Positions 38,647 to 48,858 are shown, numbered from the stretch's first letter. The stretch is DNA of 64,000 nt from Rhizomicrobium sp. (GCA_037200045.1 JBBCHM010000001.1:806001-870000); one strand, 5' to 3'. Translations and numbers: made by a program. The notes: a model not told the origin generated them from the letters alone.

Positions 38647-39987
38647 ATGACACAGCAAGCCAACGTCGATCGTGAGACGCGCCTGCGCTTCATGCGTATT
38701 TCCCGGGAGACCGGAGCACTGCTGCACGAGGTATGGGGCAAGCTCGAGCCCAATTTGGCCGATCTTCTCGAGGGATTTTATCGACACGTCACGCAGGAGC
38801 CGCAGCTTGCGCGCCTGCTCGGCGGCGAAATACCTCGCCTCAAATCGGCCCAGGCCTCGCACTGGGCCCGGCTGTTTTCCGGCCGGTTCGACGATTCCTA
38901 CATTCAGGGCGTGCGCGCGATCGGCCTGGTTCACAACAAGATCGGCCTCGAACCGCGCTGGTATATCGGCGGCTACAATTTCGTGCTCCAGGAGATCATC
39001 AGCACGGTCACCAAGCTGTACCGGTTCAGCCCCAGGAAGATGACCAAGATGCTGCGGGCCATCAACGCGGCCGTGATGCTGGACATGGACTTCGCGATCT
39101 CCGTCTATCAGGAGGCGATGCTCGCCGAGCGCCAGAAGCGCCAGGACAGCGTCGATGTCGCCATCCGGGAATTCGACACCCAGATGAAGAAGGTCCTGGA
39201 CTCCGTCACCGCCGCGGCGGAGCTGATGCAGACGACGGCCCAGGCCATGGCAGCGAATTCGGAAGAAACGTCGCGGCAGTCCGCCGTCGTCAATTCCGCG
39301 TCGCAGCAGGCCTCGACCAGCGTGCAGACCGTCGCTTCGGCGGCGGAGGAGCTTGCCGCGTCGGTCGCCGAGATCGGTCGCCAGGTCGAACAGTCCGCCC
39401 AGGTGACGGCGAAGGCGGTCGGGGAGGCGAACGAGACCAATCAGATCGTCCGGGCGCTCGCCGACAGCGCGCAGAAGATCGGCGATGTCGTCAGCCTCAT
39501 CAACGACATCGCGGGGCAGACCAACCTGCTCGCGTTGAACGCGACGATCGAAGCCGCGCGGGCGGGCGAGGCCGGCAAGGGTTTCGCGGTCGTCGCGGCC
39601 GAGGTCAAGGGTCTCGCCAACCAGACCGCCAAGGCGACCGACGAGATCGGCGTGCAGATCACCGGAATACAGGAAGCGACCCGGAAGGCCGTCGCAGCGA
39701 TCGAAAGCATCGGCGGCACCATCACGCAGGTGAACGAAATCGCCACCACGATCGCCTCGGCCGTCGAGCAACAGGGCGCCGCGACCAAGGAGATCGCCCG
39801 CAGCGCCCAGCAGGCCGCGATGGGCACCGGCGAAGTCACCTCGAACATCGCCAGTGTTGACCATGCGGCGGCCGAGACCGGCCAGGGCGCGACGAAGGTG
39901 CTCAATTCCGCGGCCGAGCTTCGCGGCCAGGCCGACAAGCTGAGATCGGAAGTGATGGAGTTCTTCCAGGTCGTCAAGGCGGCGTGA
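38647..39987 (+). CDS. Globin-coupled methyl-accepting chemotaxis protein (soluble, HemAT-like)
   Basis: A 446-residue cytoplasmic chemoreceptor with no membrane segment. Residues 1-165 form a sensor globin with proximal haem histidine H96 ([18 protein letters not shown]). The rest is the MCP signalling coiled coil, with the conserved hairpin tip [20 protein letters not shown]. Such proteins (HemAT, globin-coupled sensors) bind O2 and drive aerotaxis. There is no C-terminal CheR-binding pentapeptide (ends FFQVVKAA). GAGGG precedes the ATG. It opens the operon cheA-cheW-cheY-cheB-cheR, so it is probably the dedicated input of this pathway. Confidence 0.93.
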   Translation: MTQQANVDRETRLRFMRISRETGALLHEVWGKLEPNLADLLEGFYRHVTQEPQLARLLGGEIPRLKSAQASHWARLFSGRFDDSYIQGVRAIGLVHNKIGLEPRWYIGGYNFVLQEIISTVTKLYRFSPRKMTKMLRAINAAVMLDMDFAISVYQEAMLAERQKRQDSVDVAIREFDTQMKKVLDSVTAAAELMQTTAQAMAANSEETSRQSAVVNSASQQASTSVQTVASAAEELAASVAEIGRQVEQSAQVTAKAVGEANETNQIVRALADSAQKIGDVVSLINDIAGQTNLLALNATIEAARAGEAGKGFAVVAAEVKGLANQTAKATDEIGVQITGIQEATRKAVAAIESIGGTITQVNEIATTIASAVEQQGAATKEIARSAQQAAMGTGEVTSNIASVDHAAAETGQGATKVLNSAAELRGQADKLRSEVMEFFQVVKAA

Positions 39988-40048
39988 AACATCCGTGGAC
40001 GCAGTGCGGGGACCGTGCGGTCCTCGAGGTCGAACCGGAGATCACACC

Positions 40049-42577
40049 ATGACCGACAGCTTTCTGGACGAAACGATTGCGGAATTCCTCACCGAGACGG
40101 CGGACAGCCTGACCGTGGTCGATGCCGAACTGATAAAGCTCGAACGCGATCCCGAGAACAAGGAGGTTCTCGGCCACATCTTCCGCCTGGTTCACACGGT
40201 CAAGGGCACCTGCGGCTTCATCGGGTTGCGACGGCTGGAAAAGGTCGCGCATGCGTCGGAGAACCTGCTCGGGCTGTTTCGCGACGGAAGCCTCAAGGTC
40301 ACGCCGGCCTGCGTGACCCTGATCCTGGAATCGCTCGACCGCATCAAGGAAATCCTGGCGCAGCTCGAGAGCGCCGGTGCGGAGCCCGAGGGCGACGACG
40401 GGCCTCTGATCGCGCGGCTTGAGCAGGCCGCGGCCGGCTCCGACCAAGCCAGCCCGGCCGATTCCACCGAGGCGTTGCTCGGCATCGAAGCGATATTCTC
40501 CGGATCCGATGCGGTACCGCCCGCAACCCAGCCCGATCAGGCGGCGCCGATCGCCGAACCGTCGATCGCCAGCCAGTCGCTTCGGGTGAGCGTCGACGTC
40601 ATCGAGAAGCTGATGACCATGGTGAGCGAACTGGTCCTCACCAGGAACCAGCTGCTCGAAATGGTCCGTCACCAGGACGACAGCGAATTCAAGGTTCCGC
40701 TCCAGCGGCTGTCCAACGTCACCGCCGAATTGCAGGACGGCGTGATGAAGACCCGCATGCAGCCGATCGGCAACGCCTGGCAGAAGCTGCCCCGGATCGT
40801 TCGCGATCTGTCCGCCGAGCTGAACAAGAAGATCGATCTGCAGATGCACGGGTCGGAGACCGAGCTCGATCGGCAGGTCCTGGAGCTGATCAAGGATCCG
40901 CTGACGCACATGGTCCGCAATTCGGCCGATCACGGGATCGAGACGCCGGCGGAACGCAAGGCGGCGGGAAAGCCGGAAAAGGGCACGATAAACCTGCGCG
41001 CCTATCACGAGGGCGGGCACATCATCATCGAGGTCGGCGACGACGGGAAAGGTCTTTCGACCGAACGGATCAAGGCCAAGGCGCTCGAAAACGGCATCGC
41101 CTCGGAGCCCGAACTGTCGCGCATGAACGAAGCGCGCATTCATCGCCTCATCTTCCATGCCGGCCTTTCGACGGCCAGCCAGGTCACGAAGGTCTCGGGC
41201 CGCGGCGTGGGCATGGATGTCGTCCGCTCCAACATCGAGCTCATCGGCGGATCGGTGGACCTGAAGTCGCGGGAAGGCGAGGGCACCGTCTTCACCATCA
41301 AAATTCCGCTGACCTTGGCGATCGTTTCGGCCCTCATCGTCGGCGTCGCGAACATGCGTTTTGCGATTCCCCAGATTTGCGTCGTCGAACTCGTGCGCGT
41401 CGCGAAGGGGACCGACGCGCAGATCGAGCGGATAAACCACACGCCCGTGCTGCGCCTGCGCGATCGCCTCCTGCCGCTGGTCCGCCTGTCGGAGATTCTC
41501 GGCCTGTCGTCCGGCGCCGTTCCGGCGACGGAAGCGTTCATCGTCGTGGCGCAGGCCGGCGGCCGCACCTTCGGCATCGTCGTCGAGAGCGTCTTCGATA
41601 CCGGCGAGATCGTGGTCAAGCCCGTCAGCCCGCTGTTGCGGAACATTCCGATGTTCTCCGGCAACACGATCCTGGGCGACGGCAGCGTCATCATGATCAT
41701 CGACCCCAACGGCGTCGCGGCGGCGATCAGCGGCGAAGCGGCCACCCGGTCGCCCTCGGAAGAGGACGCCGGCGACGGGCTCTCGACGGCGTCCGCCAAG
41801 GTCCAGTCGCTGTTGCTGTTCCGGGCCGGATCGGCGGAGCCCAAGGCGGTGCCGCTCGCCCTCGTCACGCGCCTGGAGGAGGTGGAGGTCGGACGGATCG
41901 AATCGTCGAACAACCGCCTGGTCGTGCAATACCGCGGCCGTCTGATGCCGCTGTCGACGATCGACGCCGGCCAGGTTCTCAGAAGCGCCGGCCGTCAGCC
42001 CATCTTGGTGTTCAGCGACGACGAGCGGACGATGGGGCTGGTGGTCGACGAAATCGTCGACATCGTCGATGCGCCGCTGAGCGTCGAGCTGCGCGCCAAC
42101 GGCGAAGGGTTCCTCGGCACCGCCATCATCCGCGGCAAGGCGACGGAGGTGCTCGACGTCGCCTATTTCGTGCGAAAAGTGGCCGGCGACTGGGTTCGCC
42201 GCGTCGCGCACAGCAAGCAGCAAAGGCAGGTGCTGCTCGTCGACAAGAGCACGTTCTTCCGCCGGCTGATGGTGCCGCAGCTCCTGGCGTCGGGCTATGA
42301 AGTCGTCGAGGCGACCGACATGGAGTCCGCCCTGAAACTCGCCGAGGAAGGGCGCAGCTTCGACCTCATTCTCGGCGACATCGAAACCCTGGGCGGGGCG
42401 GAGGAGATCGAGGGCAGGCTGGCGCCGTCCTGGTCGTCCATTCCCATCGTCCATCTGAGCGACGAGAGCGAGGATCCGGAGCGCGACATCCGCCAGCCTG
42501 TCGTGCAGAAATTCGACAGCAACGCGGTGCTGACCTGCATTCGCTCTCATCTCGAGCAAAGGGAGCGCGCGGCATGA
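40049..42577 (+). CDS. cheA: Hybrid chemotaxis histidine kinase CheA with C-terminal receiver
   Basis: 842 residues. HPt domain with phospho-His H49 (HTVKGTCGF); short linker; H-kinase dimer region (RVSVDVIEKLMTMVSELV); HATPase with MVRNSADHGIE, GDDGKGL and GRGVGMDVV; a CheW-like domain (PLTLAIVSALIVG); a second CheW-like segment (SLLLFRAGSAEPKAVPL); and a C-terminal receiver. The receiver is partly degenerate: VDKS in place of VDDS, though a candidate Asp (GDIE) and the Lys (QKFDS) remain, so it may act as a phosphate sink or be inactive. No P2 CheY-binding domain is obvious. ATG at 40049 with GGAG upstream; the stop overlaps cheW. Confidence 0.93.
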   Translation: MTDSFLDETIAEFLTETADSLTVVDAELIKLERDPENKEVLGHIFRLVHTVKGTCGFIGLRRLEKVAHASENLLGLFRDGSLKVTPACVTLILESLDRIKEILAQLESAGAEPEGDDGPLIARLEQAAAGSDQASPADSTEALLGIEAIFSGSDAVPPATQPDQAAPIAEPSIASQSLRVSVDVIEKLMTMVSELVLTRNQLLEMVRHQDDSEFKVPLQRLSNVTAELQDGVMKTRMQPIGNAWQKLPRIVRDLSAELNKKIDLQMHGSETELDRQVLELIKDPLTHMVRNSADHGIETPAERKAAGKPEKGTINLRAYHEGGHIIIEVGDDGKGLSTERIKAKALENGIASEPELSRMNEARIHRLIFHAGLSTASQVTKVSGRGVGMDVVRSNIELIGGSVDLKSREGEGTVFTIKIPLTLAIVSALIVGVANMRFAIPQICVVELVRVAKGTDAQIERINHTPVLRLRDRLLPLVRLSEILGLSSGAVPATEAFIVVAQAGGRTFGIVVESVFDTGEIVVKPVSPLLRNIPMFSGNTILGDGSVIMIIDPNGVAAAISGEAATRSPSEEDAGDGLSTASAKVQSLLLFRAGSAEPKAVPLALVTRLEEVEVGRIESSNNRLVVQYRGRLMPLSTIDAGQVLRSAGRQPILVFSDDERTMGLVVDEIVDIVDAPLSVELRANGEGFLGTAIIRGKATEVLDVAYFVRKVAGDWVRRVAHSKQQRQVLLVDKSTFFRRLMVPQLLASGYEVVEATDMESALKLAEEGRSFDLILGDIETLGGAEEIEGRLAPSWSSIPIVHLSDESEDPERDIRQPVVQKFDSNAVLTCIRSHLEQRERAA

Positions 42578-43047
42578 GCACCTCTTCCGACGCCGGCGCG
42601 CCTTCGACCGGCGCGCGCGACTTCGTGACGGTCGAAATCGGCAGCCAGCTCTTCGGAATTCCGATCGATCAGGTTCACGACGTCTTCCGGCCGCAGCACA
42701 TCACGCATGTCCCCCTGGCGTCTCCGGGCATTGCCGGGGTCCTGAACCTGCGCGGCCGGATCGTCACCGTGATCGACTGCCGGGCGCGCCTTGGCCTTCC
42801 GCCTCGTACCGAGGGCGCGAACGTGATGGCCGTGGGGGTCGAATATGGCGACCAGTCCTACGGCTTGCTCATCGACGACATCGGAGAGGTCTTGAGCTTC
42901 GAGCCATCGGCGATCGAGCCGAACCCCGCCAATCTCGACGCGCATTGGCGCAGCATTTCGAAGGGCGTCTATCGCTTGAAGGGCCGCCTTCTGGTCGTGC
43001 CCGATGTCGCGGCCATCCTCGACATGCGGGAGCGGGAAGCGGCGTGA
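42574..43047 (+). CDS. cheW: Chemotaxis adaptor CheW
   Basis: A 157-residue single CheW domain linking the receptor to CheA. Seen: FVTVEIGSQLFGIPIDQVHDVF at the start (shown in part), LNLRGRIVTVIDCRARLGLP and DIGEVLSF. The ATG overlaps the cheA stop (ATGA), so the two are made together. Length is normal. Confidence 0.95.
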   Translation: MSTSSDAGAPSTGARDFVTVEIGSQLFGIPIDQVHDVFRPQHITHVPLASPGIAGVLNLRGRIVTVIDCRARLGLPPRTEGANVMAVGVEYGDQSYGLLIDDIGEVLSFEPSAIEPNPANLDAHWRSISKGVYRLKGRLLVVPDVAAILDMREREAA

Positions 43048-43120
43048 GGCGGCGCTCGGGCAGGCTGCCGGGCCCGGCAGCAAGATGCGTACATCCGGCC
43101 GTACCGCCAGGGAGTTCATG

Positions 43121-43492
43121 ATGAAGCACTGTCTGGTCGTCGACGACAGTCGCGTGGTGCGCCGGATCGCGCGAAGATTTCTCGAAAACCTGCAGTTCTC
43201 CATCACCGAGGCGGAGGACGGCCGGATGGCGCTCGATGAGTGCCGCCGGCGCATGCCCGATGCGATCCTGCTCGATCGCAACATGCCGAACATGAACGGC
43301 GTCGAATTCGTGCGGGCGCTTCGCGTCGAGGCCGGCGGCGACAAGCCTATCGTCATCTTCTGCACGACGGAAAACGAAATGGCCTTCATGGTGGAGGCGA
43401 TCGAATCCGGCGCCAACGAGTACATCATGAAGCCGTTCGACGAGACCGTCATCGTCGACAAGTTCACCCAGGTCGGATTGCTGGAGAGGTGA
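43121..43492 (+). CDS. cheY: Chemotaxis response regulator CheY
   Basis: A 123-residue single receiver: VVDDSR acidic pair, phospho-acceptor D52 in LLDRNMPNMNG, switch threonine in FCTTEN, and IMKPF lysine. GGAG lies 6 nt before the ATG at 43121; another ATG is directly before it. It is the second stand-alone CheY of the window and the one encoded within the che operon. Two CheY proteins but one CheZ suggest different outputs or a phosphate sink. Confidence 0.92.
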   Translation: MKHCLVVDDSRVVRRIARRFLENLQFSITEAEDGRMALDECRRRMPDAILLDRNMPNMNGVEFVRALRVEAGGDKPIVIFCTTENEMAFMVEAIESGANEYIMKPFDETVIVDKFTQVGLLER

Positions 43493-43496
43493 TGAT

Positions 43497-44567
43497 GTGA
43501 GTCTCTCCAAGCCCGCCACCGTTGCCGATCCGGCCGAGCCCATCCGCGTCATGCTGGTGGACGATTCGGCGGTCATCCGCGGCGTGATCGGGCGCTGGAT
43601 CGACGCCCAGCCCGGTCTGAAGGTCGTCGCCGGCGCGTTCAACGGACGCATGGCGCTCGACCTTCTCGTCACCGCCAGGCCCGACATCGTCATACTCGAC
43701 ATCGAGATGCCCGGCATGGACGGCATCACGGCGCTTCCGCTGCTGGTCAAGGCGGCGCCGCATGTCAGGGTGATCATGGCTTCGACGCTGACGCGCCGGA
43801 ACGCGGAGATCTCGCTGCGGGCGCTTTCGCTGGGCGCTACCGATTATGTCGCCAAGCCGTCCGCGCTTCAGGACGGTGTGGCGGCGGATGGGTTTCGTCG
43901 GGATCTGATCGGAAAGATCCTCGCCTTGGGGCGGCCGGCCCGGCGGGTCGCAGCCCCCCAGCAATCGTTGCGCACGCGACCGCCCTCCAGCATCGCCGCG
44001 CAGATCGTGGCGATCGGAGCATCCACCGGAGGGCCTCAGGCGCTGGCCAGCGTGATCGGCGGGATCGCCGCGCGGCTTTGCGTGCCGGTGCTCGTCACGC
44101 AGCACATGACCGCGACGTTCACGCCGATCCTGGCCGAGCATCTGGCGCGGATTTCCGGTCTCAAATGCGAGGAAGGGCGCAACGGGACACAGCTTCTGCC
44201 GCGCCACGTCTATGTCGCGCCGGGCGACTACCACATGCTCGTGAAACGCCGCGGCGGCCCCATCGAACTGGTGCAGACGCCGCCGGAGAACTATTGCCGG
44301 CCATCGGTCGATCCGATGCTGCGCAGCGTCGCCGCGACCTACGGCGCGGCCGCGCTGGCGGTCGTTCTCACGGGAATGGGCGCGGACGGACGCGAAGGCG
44401 CGCGCGCCATCGCGGCCAGCGGCGGCACGGTCCTGGCGCAGGACGAAGCCACCAGCGTGGTTTGGGGAATGCCCGGCGCGGTCGCGACGGCCGGCCTCGC
44501 ATCCGCCGTGAAACCGCTCAGCGCGATCGCGGACGAGATTCTGAAACACATGGAGTTGCGCGGTTGA
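43497..44567 (+). CDS. cheB: Chemotaxis protein-glutamate methylesterase/glutaminase CheB
   Basis: 356 residues. Receiver domain (VDDSAVIRGVIG, phospho-Asp in ILDIEMPGMDG) joined to a methylesterase with the catalytic serine in GASTGGPQ, His in VTQHM and Asp in GMGADGREGA. It removes receptor methyl groups, giving adaptation. GTG start at 43497, with GGAGAGG just upstream overlapping the end of cheY. The stop overlaps cheR. Confidence 0.95.
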   Translation: MSLSKPATVADPAEPIRVMLVDDSAVIRGVIGRWIDAQPGLKVVAGAFNGRMALDLLVTARPDIVILDIEMPGMDGITALPLLVKAAPHVRVIMASTLTRRNAEISLRALSLGATDYVAKPSALQDGVAADGFRRDLIGKILALGRPARRVAAPQQSLRTRPPSSIAAQIVAIGASTGGPQALASVIGGIAARLCVPVLVTQHMTATFTPILAEHLARISGLKCEEGRNGTQLLPRHVYVAPGDYHMLVKRRGGPIELVQTPPENYCRPSVDPMLRSVAATYGAAALAVVLTGMGADGREGARAIAASGGTVLAQDEATSVVWGMPGAVATAGLASAVKPLSAIADEILKHMELRG

Positions 44568-45448
44568 TCGCCCAGGACGATTTCGACTTCCTGGCGCAAC
44601 TCCTCAAGCGCCGCTCCGGCCTCGTGCTCGGAACGGAGAAGGGATATCTCGTCGAAAGCCGCCTGAAGTCTGTCATCGATGCGTTCAGCACGCGCGACAT
44701 CGCCGGGATCGTGGCCAGGCTGCGCACCGGCGACGAACGGCTCGCCGTCGCGGTGACGGAAGTCATGACCACCAACGAGTCGTTCTTCTTTCGCGACGGC
44801 ACGCCGTTCACCCTGTTCAAGGACACGATGCTGCCGGCGATGATGGCCGCGCGGGCCGAAACCCGTTCGCTCTCCGTCTGGTGCACGGCGGCGTCGACCG
44901 GCCAGGAGCCCTATTCGCTGGCGATGCTGCTGAAGGAAAGCGCCCTGCTGTTGAAGGACTGGCGGGTGCAAATCCTGGGGACCGACATCTCGAAGGACGT
45001 TCTGGCGCGTGCCGAGGCCGGCCTCTATTCGCAGTTCGAAGTACAGCGCGGGCTGCCGGTCCAGTTCCTGATCAAGTACTTCACGAAAATCGACAGCCAG
45101 TGGCGGATCAAGGACGAGATCCGCGCCATGGTCCAGTATCGCCGTCTCAACCTGCTCGATTCCTATCTCGGCATGGGCCCGTTCGACGTCGTCTATTGCC
45201 GCAACGTCCTGATCTATTTCGAGGAGGCGACGAAACGCCAGGTGCTCGAACGGATCGCGGCGCTGATGCACGACGACAGCTTCCTGGTGCTCGGCGCGGC
45301 CGAAAGCGTATTCGGCGTCACGGATGCGTTCGCTCCGGTTGAGGGCGCCCGTGGGCTTTACCGGCGCCGGCCGCGCGCCGGAGCCGCGAAAGATATCGAC
45401 TCGCGGCGCCTCGACGGACCGCGCTACGGCCGGGTCGCCGCAAAATAG
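44564..45448 (+). CDS. cheR: Chemotaxis protein methyltransferase CheR
   Basis: A 294-residue SAM-dependent methyltransferase acting on receptor glutamates. Helical N-terminus (IAQDDFDFLAQLLKRRSGL), TNESFFFRD, SAM site CTAASTGQEPYSLAM, GTDISKDVLARA and VYCRNVLIYF. The start is a TTG overlapping the cheB stop as TTGA; the frame is open upstream but the N-terminal helix begins here. It is the last gene of the che operon; no cheD is present. Confidence 0.94.
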   Translation: MIAQDDFDFLAQLLKRRSGLVLGTEKGYLVESRLKSVIDAFSTRDIAGIVARLRTGDERLAVAVTEVMTTNESFFFRDGTPFTLFKDTMLPAMMAARAETRSLSVWCTAASTGQEPYSLAMLLKESALLLKDWRVQILGTDISKDVLARAEAGLYSQFEVQRGLPVQFLIKYFTKIDSQWRIKDEIRAMVQYRRLNLLDSYLGMGPFDVVYCRNVLIYFEEATKRQVLERIAALMHDDSFLVLGAAESVFGVTDAFAPVEGARGLYRRRPRAGAAKDIDSRRLDGPRYGRVAAK

Positions 45449-45491
45449 GAAATTCCGCCGCGGCTGCCGAGGGGAGAGCGGGAAACCGCCG

Positions 45492-47540
45492 TCAGTTTCC
45501 CAGCCAGCGTTTCATCCAGGCCTCGACGGTCGCGTACCACATCACCGAATTCTGCGGCTTGAGCACCCAGTGGTTCTCGTCCGGAAAATAGAGCAGTTCG
45601 CTCGGCACATGCCTGAGCTGGGCCGCGCCATAGGCGCCCATGCCTTGATCCAGCGGTACCCGATCATCGGTGCCGCTGTGCACGACCAGGATCGGCGCCG
45701 TCCAGTCCGCGACATGGTCGATGGGATTGAACTGCTCGACCGCCTCGGGATGCACCCAGGTCGGCGTGTCGTTCTGGGCCTGCTGAAAGCCGGGGATGTC
45801 GGTCGAATAGGACATCAGGCGGATATCGAACACGCCGTCATGGTCGACGAGGCATTTCCACGGCTTGGCCCAGTTGCCGGCGATCCACGCCACCATGTAG
45901 CCGCCATAGGAGCCGCCCAGCGCGCAGGCGTGGTCGCCGTCCAAGTAGGAGTATTGAGACAAGGCATGGGCCCAGCCCTTCTGGAGGTCTTCCAGCGGGC
46001 GGTCGCCCCAATGGCCGACGATCGACTTGGCGAACGCTTCGCCATAGCCGCTGGAGCCGTGGAAATCGATCATCACGGCGGCGTAGCCCAAGCCGGCCCA
46101 CACTTGCGGATTCCAGCGATAGCTCCAGGCATTGCCGAAGGAACCGTGTGGGCCGCCATGGATCAGGAAGGCGACGGGATATTTGCGTCCCGGTTTGAAA
46201 TCGGCCGGCTTGACGACATAGCCATGGACCGTTTCGCCGTTCCAGCCGGTAAAACTGAACTGCTCGAAGTCGGAAAACGATATTTGCGCGAGGCTGTCTT
46301 CGCCCACATGGGTAAGCTGCCGCGCGGCGCCGCCATTGCCAAGCTCGTAAACTTGCGCCGGCGAACTGAGGGAGTCGCGGCTGAAGATCACCGCGTTGCC
46401 GGCCACGTCGAGCGAGCCCACATGGCCGTCGCCCGTTAGCGGACTTGCCGCGCCGCTGACCGGGTTGATGGCGAAGAGCCGCGCCTGGCCGACATCCTCG
46501 GCGACGGCGTAGAGGACGGAGCCGTCCGCGGACCAGGCGAGGGCCGAGGGCGAGCGGTCGAAACCGGGCGCGATTTCGCGGCTCTGGCCGCTCTTGATGT
46601 CTCGGATCATGACCCGCGCGCGCGGCGCGGTGAACACCGAACCGGTCTGCGACAGATAGGCGAGCTTCGTCCCGTCCGGCGAAATAGCGGGGTCGCTGTC
46701 CGAGGTGGCCGCCTTGGGATCGAGGCGGCGCGGCGGTGCACCGGCGTCCAGCGGCACGCTGTAGAGGCTGCTCGGATCGCCGAGGCCCTGGGGCGATCCG
46801 GATGGGCGGGCGGAGAAGATCACGCTGGCGCTGTCAGGTGTGACGATGAAAGCCGAATCGTCGCCATCGGGCCTGGCGACGATATCGGCCTGATAGTTTC
46901 GTGTCAGAGGCTTCGCCTCGGTCGCGGGCGCTGGCCCGTTCAGCGGCACCGCGAACAGATTGATGTAGCGGCCGTCCAGATAGGCGTCCCAGAAGCGCGG
47001 CGTGGCCGAATCATAGACGGTGCCGCTCGTCTTGAGCTTCGCCTTGGCGTCGTCCTTCGCCTTGCTGCAGGCAAGCGTGTCGCAATCGGGATGGACGTTG
47101 ATGGCGAGGACGAGCGTATGTCCGTCCGGGGCGATGCGATAGAACGCGACATCCAGCGGCAGGTCGGTCACCTGCCTGGCCTCCGCGCCGCCCGCCGGCA
47201 CGCGCCACACCTGCACCGAACCGGACCGGCTGGAAAGGAAATAGAGCCATTTGCCGTCGGCGGACCATCTGGGTTGCGTCGATGTTTTCTCCTGGTCGCG
47301 GATCAAGCGCGGCGGCGATCCCGCCGCCCCCGGCTCCAGGACCCAGAGGGCGTTGACGCCGTGATTGGCGGCCCAATCGGTCGAGCGGACATTGTAGGCG
47401 ACGAAGCGTCCGTCCCCCGAGACATGCGGATCGGACATGCGATCCAGGGTTGCCATGTCCTTCGCCGTGAACGGCCGGGCCTGCGCGGGACCGAACGCTA
47501 CCAGCGCCAACACCAGACAGGCCGCGAATCGCATGAACAT
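45492..47540 (-). CDS. Exported S9 family (prolyl oligopeptidase/acylaminoacyl-type) peptidase
   Basis: About 682 residues. Signal peptide about 1-21 (cut after AQA). A beta-propeller follows (WSADGKWLYFLSSRSG, ISPDGTKLAYLSQ), then an alpha/beta-hydrolase with catalytic Ser in GGSYGGYM, Asp in HSGTDDRVP and His in DENHWV. Such enzymes cut short peptides in the periplasm. A GGGGG run 8 nt before the ATG at 47540 supports this start; another Met is two codons on. Convergent with cheR and divergent from the phosphonate operon; no functional link with either is evident. Confidence 0.92.
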   Translation of the reverse strand: MFMRFAACLVLALVAFGPAQARPFTAKDMATLDRMSDPHVSGDGRFVAYNVRSTDWAANHGVNALWVLEPGAAGSPPRLIRDQEKTSTQPRWSADGKWLYFLSSRSGSVQVWRVPAGGAEARQVTDLPLDVAFYRIAPDGHTLVLAINVHPDCDTLACSKAKDDAKAKLKTSGTVYDSATPRFWDAYLDGRYINLFAVPLNGPAPATEAKPLTRNYQADIVARPDGDDSAFIVTPDSASVIFSARPSGSPQGLGDPSSLYSVPLDAGAPPRRLDPKAATSDSDPAISPDGTKLAYLSQTGSVFTAPRARVMIRDIKSGQSREIAPGFDRSPSALAWSADGSVLYAVAEDVGQARLFAINPVSGAASPLTGDGHVGSLDVAGNAVIFSRDSLSSPAQVYELGNGGAARQLTHVGEDSLAQISFSDFEQFSFTGWNGETVHGYVVKPADFKPGRKYPVAFLIHGGPHGSFGNAWSYRWNPQVWAGLGYAAVMIDFHGSSGYGEAFAKSIVGHWGDRPLEDLQKGWAHALSQYSYLDGDHACALGGSYGGYMVAWIAGNWAKPWKCLVDHDGVFDIRLMSYSTDIPGFQQAQNDTPTWVHPEAVEQFNPIDHVADWTAPILVVHSGTDDRVPLDQGMGAYGAAQLRHVPSELLYFPDENHWVLKPQNSVMWYATVEAWMKRWLGN

Positions 47541-47712
47541 TTTGTGCACCCCCGAAAACACACCACCCTAGTCCGTCGAACCGCGGATTTCGAGGTGCCG
47601 ATGGGCCGCGGCGGATACCGGCTCCTGCTCGAATCCGTTCTGTCATCGAGCCGATGTAGCTAATGTGTCGTTCCGTGCTCGAATCGGCGCTCTCACTCCG
47701 AATGACGATGTG

Positions 47713-48858
47713 ATGTCTTTCCAGATGTTCGATCTCGCCGTGGTCGGCGGCGGCGTGATCGGCCTTGCGCATGCTTACATGGCGGCCAAGGCCGGCAAGC
47801 GGGTCGCGGTGATCGAGCGCAACGCCCGCGCCGACGGTGCCTCGATCCGCAATTTCGGATTCATCACGGTCACGGGCCAGGAGCGGGGCGATAGCTGGCG
47901 CCTTGCCCGCCGCACCCGCGACGTCTGGGCTGAGGCCGCGCCGAAGGCGGGCGTGCGTATCGAGCAGCAGGGCCTGGTTCTCTCGGCGCGCTCCGACGAG
48001 GCGATGGCGGTGATCGCGGCGTTCCTCGACACGGAAATGGGCGAGGGCTGCCGGCTGCTGGCGCCCGAAGAATTCCGACGTCTGGCCGGCGGTCTCGGCG
48101 GGTCCGACCTGAAGGGTGCCCTTTTCAGCCCGCATGAGGTCCGCGTCGAGTCCCGGACGGCGATCCCCGGCCTGGCCAAATGGCTGAAAGAGGCCGCGGG
48201 CGTCGTCTTCTTCAACGAAACCGTGGTCTTCGAAGCCGCGCCGCCGCGCCTGCGCACCTCGCGCGGCGTCATCGAGGCGGCGGCGACGGTGGTTTGCCCG
48301 GGCGATGATTTCGTGACGCTCTACCCCGAGATGATCGCGCGCTACGCGCTGCGGCGGTGCCGCCTGTCGATGGTCAAGCTCGCCGATCCGGGCGTGCGGC
48401 TGCCGCATGTCCTGATGTCGGACCTCGGCCTGGCGCGCTATCGCGGCTATTCCGCGTTGCCTGAGGCTCGCGTATTGGAAGCCCGGCTGCGCGCCGAGCA
48501 TCCCGGCAGCTTCGAACACGGTGTGCATCTGATCGCGGCGCAGGGCGCCGATGGCGGGCTGATCGTCGGCGACAGCCATCATTATGACGGGCTTCCCGAG
48601 CCCTTCGCGCCGGCCGATGCGGAGCGCGAGATCCTGGACGAATACGCCCGCGCCACCGGTCGGCCGCCGCCGCCGGTGCGCGAGCGCTGGAACGGGATGT
48701 ATACCGTCGCCAACGATCGCACCTATCTGATCGACGCGCCGGAGCCGGGGGTGCGCCTTGTGATGATCACCAGCGGCAATGGCGCCTCGACCAGTTTCGG
48801 CATCGCCGAGCGGGTCGTCGGCGATCTCTTAGGCCTGAAAGCGGAGGACAGGACGTGA
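47713..48858 (+). CDS. FAD-dependent oxidoreductase of the phosphonate-catabolism type (TIGR03364-like)
   Basis: About 381 residues of a D-amino-acid-oxidase-like flavoprotein. N-terminal FAD motif DLAVVGGGVIGLAHAY, IRNFGF, and C-terminal ITSGNGASTSFGIAERV. Proteins of this subfamily occur next to phnX; published work that I recall reports oxidation of 2-aminoethylphosphonate or its N-methyl form to phosphonoacetaldehyde. Here it would replace the absent PhnW aminotransferase. The stop overlaps the phnX GTG. Start is uncertain: ATG 47713 chosen, ATG 47725 possible. Confidence 0.88.
   Translation: MSFQMFDLAVVGGGVIGLAHAYMAAKAGKRVAVIERNARADGASIRNFGFITVTGQERGDSWRLARRTRDVWAEAAPKAGVRIEQQGLVLSARSDEAMAVIAAFLDTEMGEGCRLLAPEEFRRLAGGLGGSDLKGALFSPHEVRVESRTAIPGLAKWLKEAAGVVFFNETVVFEAAPPRLRTSRGVIEAAATVVCPGDDFVTLYPEMIARYALRRCRLSMVKLADPGVRLPHVLMSDLGLARYRGYSALPEARVLEARLRAEHPGSFEHGVHLIAAQGADGGLIVGDSHHYDGLPEPFAPADAEREILDEYARATGRPPPPVRERWNGMYTVANDRTYLIDAPEPGVRLVMITSGNGASTSFGIAERVVGDLLGLKAEDRT

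Noticed and set aside
39974..42559. An 861-codon antisense frame over cheA
   Set aside because: Shadow frame; the sense frame has HPt, kinase, CheW and receiver domains.
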